From assembly GCF_000499385.1 (NCBI RefSeq), contig NW_013654514.1, positions 1 through 20,922 on the forward strand: a stretch of DNA of 20,922 nt, written 5' to 3'. Each line of letters begins with the position of its first letter. Position 1 is the stretch's first letter. Positions 1 to 12,900 of this stretch are shown here, in pieces. A program made the position numbers and the translations under genes. Source of the stretch: Eimeria necatrix (taxonomy: Eukaryota > Apicomplexa > Conoidasida > Eucoccidiorida > Eimeriidae). Under the pieces are notes generated by a model. It saw only the letters and a program-made list of their open reading frames with translations. It made no database searches and had not been told where the DNA came from.

Positions 1-356
1 TTGATACACGTACAGCGAAGAACATCTAGAACGTAAGCCTGGCCTTGCTCTATGCATCACAACACTTTGCACGAGCAAACACAGACAACTGGCATCACAC
101 ACACAATTAGCTGCTCTGGCACTGAGGACCCAAAGGACCAAAGGACAAGTGAGCACAGGACATTTCAGCAAAGCAAGAGCGCGCTTTCGCCACGGCGCAA
201 AGCGGCGGTTGATACGTTTTATGGATGTTTTACCGCAAAAAGGAGCCGTGCGCATGCCAGCTGCCGAAATACAACCCCTGTCACGATCAGCGTGTGAATC
301 GGAATGATTTTTGGAAAAGATCAGCAGAAACCACGTTGACATTTCATGCACGCTCC
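1..356. other. No gene or box recognised
   Basis: Short overlapping open frames on the + strand show no protein similarity or codon pattern that I recognise. One strict plus-strand copy of the box pattern occurs at 27-37 (TAG-AAC-GTAAG). It is isolated and on the opposite strand, so it serves as an estimate of chance frequency. In the minus-strand gene model this stretch is intron or flank. Confidence 0.4.
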
Positions 357-959
357 TCTACGATCTGCACTCGCCCTCACTACCAACTGCTCACCGGCTT
401 CGCAGAAAAACTAAGAATCTCCACCTTCCGTAACTCATTCACGATCATACGGCGTTCAGCTGGAGACCGCATTGCTGTGGTTCTTTCCAAGTCGAACTGC
501 CTTTCTGATTTCAACAAGGAGACCGCACTGCCAATGCTGAGCTGACGACGTCTTCGAGGTCCTTGGCACAGCGTCGACTAACACATCCGAAGGGAAACTC
601 TCAGCGACACGCAAACGATCACCGCAACGCTCTTGCCCAATGCGAGTCGGTGATATGCTACCCAAGGACTACACCTGTAACAGCATCTACGTATAGCCTG
701 GTACCATTTATTTAGCGCCCACTTTGTCTGTTCTCTTTCCAAACTTTCGTAAGAAAGAGTGGCGAGGCACGCCGTTTCTCCACCGCTTGCCGAGACCACC
801 AACGCTGTTGAAAAACGCAATTTGTAGGAGCATAAAACATCATCAGACCTTCCAGTGAGATACCACAGCAAATGACTGCTCTGCAGTCGCCAACCGAAAC
901 CTTTTCAAACACGTTCACCACTTCCTCGCACCCAGCATCTGCTTCAACCTACTCCCTGC
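357..959 (-). repeat. Unit 0: Gly box (953-955) and X-position box (362-364), wider spacing
   Basis: On the minus strand 948-958 reads CAG-GGA-GTAGG (Gly) and 357-367 reads CAG-ATC-GTAGA (Ile). The second is preceded by GGCGAGTG, very like the GGCGTG that precedes B1 boxes, so it could be either the X or the Y member. In transcript order the Gly box follows the Pro box of unit 1, so the Gly-X-Y register is kept. The intron between them would be 913 nt and the next one 588 nt, both longer than usual. No third box was found before the window edge. Confidence 0.45.
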
Positions 960-3900
960 ACAGTCAGTAGCCTTTACTCGGCAGAACACTGTGGATTAGG
1001 CTTCAAGGCATCGGCTTCAAAGTGTCAGGATGTTGCGACGTGCGTTGCTGGCGCCAATGCGTCGGATTTCTTTTGAACTGCTCAGTATTAAGCTTGTGAA
1101 CCTTGCAAGATAAAGGGCAACTCTTAGCTCACCATTGTGGTTGCAGGGAGGTGCTAAATTTGTTTGTTGTGTTCGTGAATATACGTCCACTAAGAACCCA
1201 GATCCATTGCAATACTTAATCAAATAATTGTAACAATGCACATGGGGTTTCATCATTGGATCTCGTCAAATGAGCTACTTTGCACCCCGAACTGAGACAA
1301 CCCAAATTCAAACTTCACATGATTGTTGCGTGTCTACGTAACCCATAACAAAGCGGCGAATGACCAACAATACAAAACACGTTTTCTTATCAGACATAAT
1401 CACCCTAAATGCGATGCTCTAAACAGTATTGAAACGGCACAATATAATGAAGAAAAATCCGATAGGCGCCAGCATGGCTGGCTCCAGTGCACCAAGAGCC
1501 CCAACAGTCTTTGGAATGGTGAATGCCAAAAAGTAAACGACGGAATGACAAGATTGACGTTTTCCTCATTGAATGCTATTGCAATATACAAACAAAATAG
1601 AGTTCAAACACGCACTGGAGAACGTGTTGCGGATAGATCTACCATTTTGGGTTTATTTTTGTCACTCACGAACGTCACACACATGCAGTATGTCACACTT
1701 TGCGCGAAGTAACGGAGGGTCAATGCTTCGTCATAAAGCAAACATTCACTTGACCAGCACCAGATCATAGAAGCACAAAACTCCGAAACGCAACAGATCT
1801 CGAAAATACCCTTGAATCTATTTTCAATAATCAGCCATGGAAGTCCAACGAAGCCTGATTTGATGTACTGGCTGCGTCACGTGAAAATTTGGAACAGGTC
1901 GTCTCCCAGCGTTTGGAGTCACGAATATTTAAGTAGGTAGAATTGTAAGAAACGTAGAATTGTTCGTACTCAAAAAGGCTTCCTGTCTTATACTCTTCTA
2001 TTTGAAGTAGAATCCAGTTCAACCACGTGGCAGTTCCATATTTAGAAAAGAAAATCCACAAACGCATTCACTTCCACATTTATAGTCAGCGTTTTACAGA
2101 AAGCACGTATTCACTTGGCCCATTTACAGCAATTCTAATCCAACAGCCTGCACACAGCGATCTGCAACAGAGTCCAATGTGCAAAGGCATTGTCAGTGAC
2201 TGTTTTCCAGTCTCACACTACCAAAACATACTACCTGGAGACAAGCGATAGAAGTTCTCTCCTACGGTGTTTACCTTAACACAAAAGATTGTGGCTCACA
2301 GGACACAATCCATTTTGTTTGTCAATGCGTAGCCTCTGCCTCGTCAAGCATAACATTTATTAACACGAAGTATTACAAAGCTGTTTTAAGACGTCGAATC
2401 GGGCAACTGTTCTGACACATTGAATCGGGCAACTGTTCTGACACATTGAAACGGACAACGCCCCATAGCACCCATAGCAGTGGAAAGTGTATTGTCAACT
2501 AGACAGCAGTGTGAACGGCGCGGATTAGCCCTTTTCAAACGCCTCCAGAAACGCTCTACAGATTTTTTTGCGGACAAATGCAGGGCTCCATTATCCAGGC
2601 AACTGCAACTTGTGATATATAAATGCCAGTTGAGCGCTTACTCCCTGAAGGATTGTTGCAAATATCGTCTCTTGCCATGGCAGCAACATCGTACAGGAAT
2701 CGAAACATCGCGAGGCGACTCAGTCTCTGTTCAGTGTCATTCCACTGACTGCCCTCATTGTGTATCAGTACCAACACGCGAGACTTTTACCGTATAGAGC
2801 ACGCATGAACGGGCATTCATTTCGCAACAAAGAAAAAATTCTTCAGCATTGCAAAAACAAAGATCTCTTCGATGCAAAGCGCAAACGCTTCAATCCGTTT
2901 TACAAATTCGTGGGTACCATGATTACTGTCAGTTTGTCAAGAACTTCAACAAAATACAAATTGTTACTGCGAAACTGTGCATAGGTACTTCCTGCTGCAG
3001 GGTTTGCGCTCGCTTTCCGCAATAAACTGGCAGACAACAACGCAACCCCTGTACTACCCACAGACCTTTTAATTTAGGCAGGTTCGATACATCTGGAAAG
3101 CATGCGGCATGGTTGCAGATGGTATTCCGAAGGCTACGTCATAGAATGCTTTGAAAAGAACATAATATGCATTTACATCCCATAAACTCATAGGCCTCCG
3201 TGACGCTATAAGGGACAATTGGCCGAATATAAACAGAACGTCATCCTCCTCACCCTCTGTGCCCCAGTTTCTATATTATATCTACCCTGTGACCAAATAC
3301 AGCCTGCACAGCACGCGTGCGACTCCACACGCCGCTTACTAGCAGATGTGTGTTCGCAATCATGCATTTGCACATGTACGTCGAACACAATGTCTCATCA
3401 TACACCCGTGCTGTTTCGTGAAAATCAAAACCCTTGTCTCATGTCCCGAATTTTGTAACTGTGTAGTCCATTTCAGCTGTCACATACCGACAGTCCCTGC
3501 ACGTCTGCGTACACAACTAATTCATGCCCAATATTCAGCCACGTCGCCGAATCAGCAGTCCTATTCTCGTTGAATGTGCCATTACAAGTGTGTATTGGGC
3601 ACGGCTCATGCAAACGTGCCAGACCATGGTTGTCACGGTTTCAAAGAATTTTCCTATGGCAATTTGTTGCTCCATTTGAAGCCCCTTGGAAGCTTACAGG
3701 CTGCGATAACATAATTTAGAACACTTTTGAGTCATTTTTACACAGAACGCGGCGGATCAGCGGATGCTGTCTACTCTAGCAGCACGTCTAAAATCCATTA
3801 GATTGACGGCTTGGCAGCTAATCTAGTCGCCATTCTTAAAATTTCGGGATGCTTTCCAGTCCTTCTAAAGGCTAACATTTTCCCGGTCTAGACCCAAAAT

Positions 3901-6900
3901 TTTCTACGATGCTCAACAATATTCAATACTGAAGACTATGAAAGCACACCTAAAAGCAGAAAACGTTTTGCATTTCAGCCGTTTATGCAGAGAACGGATC
4001 GAAGCAGACACAGTCTTTGCGAAAAGGCATAGACTCCCGTGCATGCGACAGCAAACAGGCACGCGTAGCCTTCTTTCATTTTTCAAGAAGAATTGAGTAG
4101 CGTGAGCAACGTAGCAACACACCGACGCTTACTCCCTAGAAGCATGCGTTATAATGAGACACTCCTGTTTTATATTTTCAATCCAAGATCGGCTGCTTTC
4201 ACCCAGCAGTGCGCATACATCCAATGAATCGCTGTAAATTGAGATCATTGTGAGACAAACTGCTTATGTCGGCATCTGGTACAATGGGCTACAAGCAGTA
4301 GTGAAAAAAAGCTACCAGCACCTCCGTAATTCCGGTAAGACTGTGCTGCAGAATGTTCTGTTTCCGCATATGCATCACGCGACCGTATCATATCCTGCAT
4401 GATTCAAGCGGCCGAACCACACTCTCGGGAATAGCAACATGGAATCAGGAAGACTCCATATATGTGCGCCTAAATAAAATTTAGTAAGACTGCCTCAAAC
4501 CACAACTTGAAAAAGCCGCAGCGTGCTCAAACGTTTCATGCACCTGGAGGTCAGCCTGATGAGCCATAATAAACAAATGCCCGATTATGAGTATCACGTC
4601 AGTGCTTCAACAATTTACGGCGCAACTAAAAGATTAAAACGCTTTTTCGGACGCGTACCACCTGTATGCCAGACAAAATTGTAAGCATGCCGCACCAGCA
4701 CACGGAAATTGTCCTTCAAATATATGCACAGATATCGGCAACCGGACTACTGGATATAGATACATGCGGCACCGAGCAGTCGCTGGAAGTAACATCAAAG
4801 CAAGCTGTCAAAATCGCCATAGGCCCACTCTCATGAATTTTAATGTGGAGAAAATAATACTCATGTCCCAGGTAAAACAGGAGTATCCCTACGTGCGCAG
4901 CCTAGTCCCGCCTAATCTGCGTTCAAGTCACTGATTGAACAGCCATGCCCTTGCACGATATGCAAACGCATTCCCTTGATTAGGCAGCAAGCAAGAAACT
5001 TCCATGTTTACGAAGTCCGCCGATCGTCTTTCACATCACCACCATAGCTGGCAAAAAAAGCACTTGAAATGCTTACACCCTACAGAAAAGCAAATATGCT
5101 AGTTTACACTCCCATTTGCAGCACAGATGCCGGTGAGACAATGTGAAAGCAATGATTCAACTAAAAGCTCCTCACAGACCCCTCATTGACGTTGTCCCTC
5201 AAAAGAGTTACTTCAATACTCAGTGGTAAGAATTTGTTTTAAAACTCCAACATGAAGGCTTCATATCTGTCGGTATGTTGACAAGAACGCTTCATGGAAT
5301 ATATAAGTCTTTTTGCTCCAACCGTCATCACTGAGATTTATGTCAGTTTTAAAGTCAAGGAAGGCAAGCGCGTGCCGTTTAGTATATGATGAATACCCTG
5401 CTCGATTTGATTAACCACCGAAACATTTTTCACGAGAAGTGTCCATCTGAAGCACGCGTTTGCGAAGAGATTATATTATAGCGAGTGACCGATATTACTG
5501 AAGTCTGGAACGTCGGCGTTTGCCTCAGACGGCAAAATGCAGTGTCAGCAGAGTGCCAGAACGTGCAAAGACTTCGAGTGCTGAAGCACTTTCGCCTTGC
5601 TGTCAGGGAAGCATCCTATTGACTACGACGCGGACGTGTTTCAGCAATCCAAGGTTTTGCACTTTGCGGAACTCCTCCGACACTGGATTCAGCCGATTGA
5701 GGCGAACGCCGACGTTCTGCATTCCAGCAATATTGAAACCTCACCAGTCCTCAATTCATAAAAAGTATACCTCTCAGTGACCGCAGATAGAACGCAGCAC
5801 GGAAGCAAATGAATTGTTTAGAAATTGCCGACAAACGCATCACCTCAATGATTTGGTGCAATAATAAATGTTTAACATACGTTGGCGAGCACGCGACATT
5901 GACAAAAACTAGCTGAACTGTTTTCCATACCATACTTCAACGCATTATGTATTCGCAGACGCGGTCACTGTTATTCAGAACAAAAGGCTGGCTAAAAATA
6001 ATATATGGAATCCTATGCTTTCATGACTTCTTGCACATCCGATTGAGACCGTAGCTACGCACTGGCTGCACCCCAGGCGGAAACATCAGCAACTCTCAGC
6101 AGCCCCTAGAGGCTGGCAACAACTTCTCTTCATATGAAAAAAAAGGCAACTAAATATGCCATGCAAGAAAGCGTCAAGGTGACTGCCACGCACGCTTTCA
6201 AGAAAAGCCACAAAACTGTTCCGAAAACCATATCGTCTCACCGGCATGAAGGTATCAAATATCGAAGACGGATGCTACGTCCATGAAAAAAATAGTGCTA
6301 TGCGAATTTTTTTTAGCTGTTTGCCATATTAATTTGCAATATGCCATATTGATTTGCATAATATTTACCGCAGGCGCTTTTGGAAATCCGAGTGATGTAA
6401 ACTTACGGGCTGCGCAGGAAACTTTTGCAATCGTCGCAGCTTTTCCTTTCCACAGAGCGGCAAAATACCTTGTACTGAGAAAGTGAGCACGATTCGTGTC
6501 CACAACTGATGAGCAAATTCGCAGCAAGCTTACTGGCCGTCTCTCTTCACGATGCCCCCTGAGCCTTAGAGTCGCAACTAATCGAATTATCCCAGGACAC
6601 CTATCGGATCTACGGAATACCAATTTAAAAAAATATCAATCAGTTATACAGCAAATGTACAGTCCGGCAGCGGTTTGTGGTCATCGATCACGCCATTTCG
6701 AAAAAAAGCACAAACCTCGGCCCGCATGCGAACAAGCGCCTCAGTCCCTTGGTAGCCAATAATTGAGAGCCTTCACGGCTTGACGAGAGCTGAATCGCTA
6801 ACAGAAATCTCTTATGAAAGTGAACACACTCCCTAGCAACTCATGGATTTCCAGCTACGCAATTGGATCTGTTACATTTTCTTATTCCAAACTCAAATCA

Positions 6901-9900
6901 AAAGCTGGCATTACGTCAGCAGATCATCTTGGGACATGATGTCGCTGCGGCATACTCCATTGCACGTTGTGCATGTAGGTGTGTGTTCAAAAGGTGCATG
7001 CGTACCAAGGAAGAGGGGTTTCGTGAAAGATGTTACAAGCATCTTCATTACTTCCGCAAGACTGTACTCTAGAACGTTCTACCGCCTCACTGGGCTTCAA
7101 TTGCACCTCTCCAAGAACAATCACAGAACCCGAAAAACGTGTCAAAAGCATAATTTGATAGCTTTTGCTTTAGGGAACAAACGCGTGGTAGGGGATCAGC
7201 GAGACGCATAGACGACGAGGCTGCATGAAAATAGATTGGCTCCAAAGAAGCAACGTACGTGAGCGTTTGAGTGTTCGCACTCAATAAACACCGTCCTGAT
7301 TGCAAACAGCATTTCGGCTTGCCACAACTGTGGACACGCCTTCAACGGTAGGTGACGCCTGTTTCCACATACTGGCTGCACGCCGCGCAGAGATGTTGAA
7401 CCATCTGCGCAGGTCACGAGACCTAGCTACCACTGCTCTGCACGTATGCTTGCAAAGAAAGAGCTCAAGTGTGCCAAACGTTTTAACAAGCAGACAATAA
7501 TCAGCAAAATTGACAAAAGCAGCACAGTTGTGAGTAACAGGTCTCCGCAACTATGAGTGCTGACACTACGCCCGACCAATCGCTATACGAGCCTCTGAAT
7601 CGGCTTTTTATATCCGTGGGCAACTCTCCAGTATGGCCGGGTACTAGGAGGGACGTGCGAAAGGCGCAGCAAAAGGGCTATTAGTTGCTTGCAAGACTCT
7701 AAGGGCCTCTTTCGTAACACAAGTAGTGCTAATAATTAGAGCACTCCCAAAGCCTACAGGCTGTAGCCGCGAAGTATGGGTTGTGCACAAAGCCTTAACC
7801 GAAATGAGGCAAGCCGTTTAATTATGACGATTCGAAGCGAATCTCTTTGTGAGAATCAGCCGGCAGTATGGCTACTGAGCGTGCCTCTTCAACGTAGTGC
7901 TGCGGCCTTTATAGTATCTAACAAGCGCTTGTATGTGAACGCAGAAAGAGCATGAGGCAGTCAGCATTTGTTCTAAATTCGCGAGGGACGAGTGAGTTCC
8001 CAACAGTAAATATTTTACCAGGATCTGCTTTTTGGAGTCCAGTCACCTTATCATAGCTCAGCTCTTCTAATCTTTCAAAATATTCTCCTCACATGTCATT
8101 TAAGCCCAAGAAATTTAAGCAATCAAGGATCGCGAGGTATCGCACTTTGGATGAATATGTACAGAGAGGGAAGGACAATAAAAGGTGACCTCTTGCCGGC
8201 GCTTACTCCCTGAACGTTTATTAATACAGGATTCACTATTTTGAGAATAGGCACGAACTTTTCTTGCCAAAGAAGAATCGGCCAGAGACACTGTACAGCC
8301 ATTGCGAAAAGCCGCGAACACTCCAGGGAGTTTCTGCATACGCTAAAAAGGCTGTCCGTGGTAGCCTTGTGGGTAAGCTTGGTGCACTATACGTTAACCG
8401 TACCGCGCATACGCCAGACTCTAGCCTGCAAAAGGAGACATTTTACGACTCTGAAGAAAGAAAAACGGATTCGATGCTACCCACTCTAAAGCTGGCCTGA
8501 CTAGCCCTGGTGTACAACGTGATTAGTTGCCACGAAAAGTAGCTGTTGGCAAACCGCCTTCTCATCCTCTTCAAGATTCATACAAGAATATTCTTTGGTG
8601 TATATTAACGAGCCTCTGCAATATATGAAAACAGGAAACACAACGCATTATCTTCCGAAAACGCACAACACTTTCGAATGTGCCAAGCATTCAGAGAATC
8701 AATGGCTCAGCAATAAGCAATAAGTCAATATTCCTGCTTTCCTACCACACCTTGTACATTAGAACGAGTGTCTGTCCACATACAGGCTGCACGCCGCATC
8801 TATATGTCGAAATGCCCTTGCAGAATTCAAATGATCAACATTATGTCTCAGCCCGCATGGCGATAGTAGGTTCACCTGTTTGAACTGTACAGGCACTAAA
8901 GAGATTCTGCATTGTGCTGTCATCCAAATTGCCAGGGATCGTGCAGGCCCAATTTAAATCCAAGTTGTCTTATCAGGACGCAAAAGCAGCAGTTGGAGGG
9001 CCAGAACAAAGCACACAGAAATTCCGGGAGGACGATTGAGTCCCTCCCAAGTTACATTTGATCTTTTGAATAAAGGAGCAGTTTCTGGCTTTGCTTGCCA
9101 ACACAGCTACGCACAAAGCACAAAGCAAGAAACCGCACTGCAGCAGGGCGACCCTCGCTCGCAAGTTACTCAAACCTTACTTCGCATCTCAAGCGTAACT
9201 CCTGCTGCCTTCATTTCAAGACGTACATACTGGAATAAAGTAATTATGCAACTTTGGTGTGTTTATTCTCGACAATGCAGCAGAGTTCATTTGAGAGCTA
9301 CAATTAATTGCCTAGTCAATTGCTTCCTAGAATTATTTGATACTATCATGTAAGGCTTATGAAATGTTAACGATGTTTCAATCGCGACCATTAAATCTTC
9401 AGCACACCAAATATAATCACTCAAAAACGATCAAACCAAGCACAGCGTAAATATGGAAGTGAATATCATATGCATCACAACCATTCGTGCCTGCTATTGG
9501 TCAAGTATGATTGCGAACTGCCGTCTAACAGTTTATTTAGTGCAATACTCGTAGTGGCAGCCAAGGATAAGAAGCCTTTATTGCTCGGCATTAATTGAAG
9601 AGCATGAGCAAACAAGCCACACACAGAGCCGCGTACTCCCTCAATAATTCGTGCTCTGATGTGTTGTAAGTGCACGTTTTACTTCGCTCTTAAGCTCCAA
9701 ACTCCCCTGGAAATTTTCTGAAAAGGAGCAGAGCATTACACAACGTCGCATTCTTTACCTTACAGGGAGCTATGGTAGCGCCCTTATCGTCTAGTTAATA
9801 TGCGTACGCTCAATGCAACGTATTATTTGCAGAGGCGTGTCACTGCATTGCAGCAAACCTGCTAACTGCAGCATAGGCTGATGGATAACACATTCACGCA

Positions 9901-12900
9901 AATTACAATTCTTGGCCACCGTTCATGCAATGTGCGAATGTAAAGATCACCAGAGATCCGTGAAGGGCTTGAACAGCCTCTACGTTGCTTTTGTAAAGCT
10001 CTGATATGATGTTTTCCTCTGCAGCAGCGTAGCAATAAAAAATCAATGAGCATGTGACAATTTCCTGTATTGGTTGATCTAAAAAAACACGCAAGAGACG
10101 CATGCTTGGACTCTTGCAAGCATACCTCAAAAGCTAAGTTAAAATGGCACCGTGCAAAGGATCCAAGCAGAACAGACCTAGGCGATGCTATATAAGACGG
10201 AGCATTATCTAAAGGTCGCACGCTAGCTTCTCAATTCTTGAAATGACCCTTTCACACCATGTTGAGCCTGCGTTTAACATACATCCTGCACACCATTCAG
10301 ATATTGCGGCACGTCGTGTCAGCATATGTGTGTGTTCGCATTTTTCCAATTAATTAGCAAGGGGAACACTGGCACTACAGCCATGCAGCATAGAACGGAA
10401 CCTGGGGCTCCTCGTCAGATGATCTGTGCAGCACACGGTTCAGCTGCGAAGCCATAAATTTAGAAACGCGGCGAATCTGCATAGTAAGTTCAGTCCCGTT
10501 CCATCTGTGTTTGGGGCGCCAATTCATTCAACAAAGACAACAATGCTCAACCTATTACTACAAGGATGTGGTTACTGAGCACCAGAAAATGCGTTGCAAA
10601 AGGATAGTTTATGAACTCTCGCTATTTCTTTTTCATGGGCCCGCATTGCGATTCACTGTACTCAAAGAACACACAGGCTGCAAGAAATTATTGCTGCTTG
10701 CTTATAGCCGTTCTTTGGCGCCTGTTGACAAAGCTGCGCTAACATCGCACACATACTCATTAATTTTCCGAATATCGGTTACAGATATCATGAACGCTAT
10801 CAGTCTACCCGCGAATGCATTAATTTCGACAAAGTTCAATTCGTTGCGCAATATCAATGGGAATGGAAAACATATGAATGCAGCAAGAAATATTTTGTTG
10901 CACAGCTGTTTGTGTACAGCTGTTTATGTACACCGGTTTATGCAACATAACATTGGCAGTACTAGGGCACATCTCCTTCAAGGATAGACGAAGCACGTCA
11001 TACTGGTCATCTAAAGCTGAATACGTTTTCTTAAGAAGGAATCACAAGTTTCCGTAGCGCGATGTAAAGGCAACAGTATGATCCGCCTGACCACCCCAAG
11101 ACGCGTACTCCCTGGGAATTCACAAATTTCATAGCGAGCGCGCTATGTGTTTTCAGCGTGCGACAAGAAACACATCGCTGTCGATGTAGCACAAAAAATT
11201 TTATGCACGGCATGAAATCGCGCCGTTTGTTTAGCAAGATATAAATCCTGTGTTTTGCACCTGCTGATGGATTTTTTCACGCTGGGACTTATGCGACTAT
11301 TCACGTTCCATCCTGGCATATCCCTCATTATTATGCACGCAAAAACATTTGAGTGCAGCCTGCGAATGACAGTTCTTGCTTAAACAACGCGCCGGCAATA
11401 AGATCGTCAGCCTTTCGCGATTAGCTTATCCAGTTTTCTATTGTTTCTGTAACACTGTGCTGCTTTTTTGTTACATCTTATGCATCGCACAGCAGCGACA
11501 GTATGACAAAATTCAAGGTAAAAACGTCCAAGCAAACGATTATGCGTTTTTTTGCATGAGCGCATAATGTACGAACATATGCACAGAAGATTGCCTCAGT
11601 ACCACCGAAATATCGCACTTTACGTGGATTTTGCTCCACTCGCACTGACATCCTTCATGCCATCCGGAAGATGCCCTACCAAAGAACAACGCGGCATTTC
11701 ACTTGTCCTTTGTTTTCAATCTTTGGAATAGAACATATTTTGATTCTACATACTTTCTGCATAACACATAGACTAATTAGCATGGCTCTTCATCTTTGTA
11801 CGGGCACTAATACCACGAACAGTAACACCAAATGTGCTGACCGGAAAAAATTTAATGCAATGTTACTCTAGATTATCACGGATGTTACAAGCATCATCTT
11901 GATATCATTGCTCTTCATAGCGGTGAGAGGATCAGGTGCTTCTACCCGAATGAAAAGAACCCAACAAGTGTCTGGGACTCTCCTTTATATTGCAAATATT
12001 ATTCGCAATCGACATAATTGCTTACAGGCTATAAGAGAGCAACTTCGGATCTTACATTATTCTAGGCCAAGATTACATAATAGTAGCTGGTGTGGTGAAA
12101 ACGCAAAAGGCATGAAAAACACAAAAATGTGACGGTTCATCAAAACACGCTTAATGATATTCCTTCAAGATACTAACTGAGCCTTGAGAGGTGCAGACCG
12201 TGTTCCAATGATGAACCAAATAAAAGTATTCAAAAATTCAAAGTTTTTGCCGCACACCCATTTAAAAAAAGCGCGGGTCATAAAGCATCCGGAATTCACC
12301 AGGATGCATGCATTGCGAGAGACCTCGAATTTCAGCAGACATGCTCTGTTTACCGACAGAATCATTCCTGCCGGCAAAATTCTTCAACCCCCACGTGTTG
12401 TCGACAAACGTTACAATATGAGCACGCTAACCGCGCACGGAACTCACCCCCTAAAATGCCGCCGCTTTCATAAGTGCAAGGCCGTTCAATGATATCCTGC
12501 ACTAATTTGGCTGGCGCCCTTGTAACAGCAATGTGCTAGAAAGTATGGGCTGCGAGACATCGGCTTTGCTGCCTATAATTCTTTCAGCAATAGCCCTCCA
12601 AATGCGCGTGAGCCGAATATTACCATGCATACTCGAGCACTTGGCTCTAGGTATTTAATAAATACTGGAAAATCCCGAAAGAAAGCGTTTTAAAGCAAAC
12701 TACTCCTCGGCCATAACGAGTATGTCATCTCACTAGAAGACACATAGAATGAAGTATACCTCATATGAGAGATTCGGCCTGCTCCTATGACCACCCCGAT
12801 AAAATACGTTTGCGCACAATAATTGCAAGTCTGCCGTAAAATATGCGTTGAAACAGACACCACGCTTGTGATTCTGTCATGTGAGCAGACCTTCACGCTA

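Noticed and set aside
2984..2994. Extra box-like sequence CAG-GAA-GTACC on the minus strand
   Set aside because: It is out of series between unit 1 A and unit 2 B1, and the donor lacks G at +5. Loose matches like this are expected by chance.
10511..10987. 158-codon + strand open frame
   Set aside because: No family resemblance. It spans the unit 7 B2 box on the other strand and includes a 14-bp tandem repeat, so chance is the simpler explanation.
12537..12547. Plus-strand TAG-AAA-GTATG
   Set aside because: Isolated on the opposite strand with no partners at the array spacing. With 27-37 it gives the background rate.
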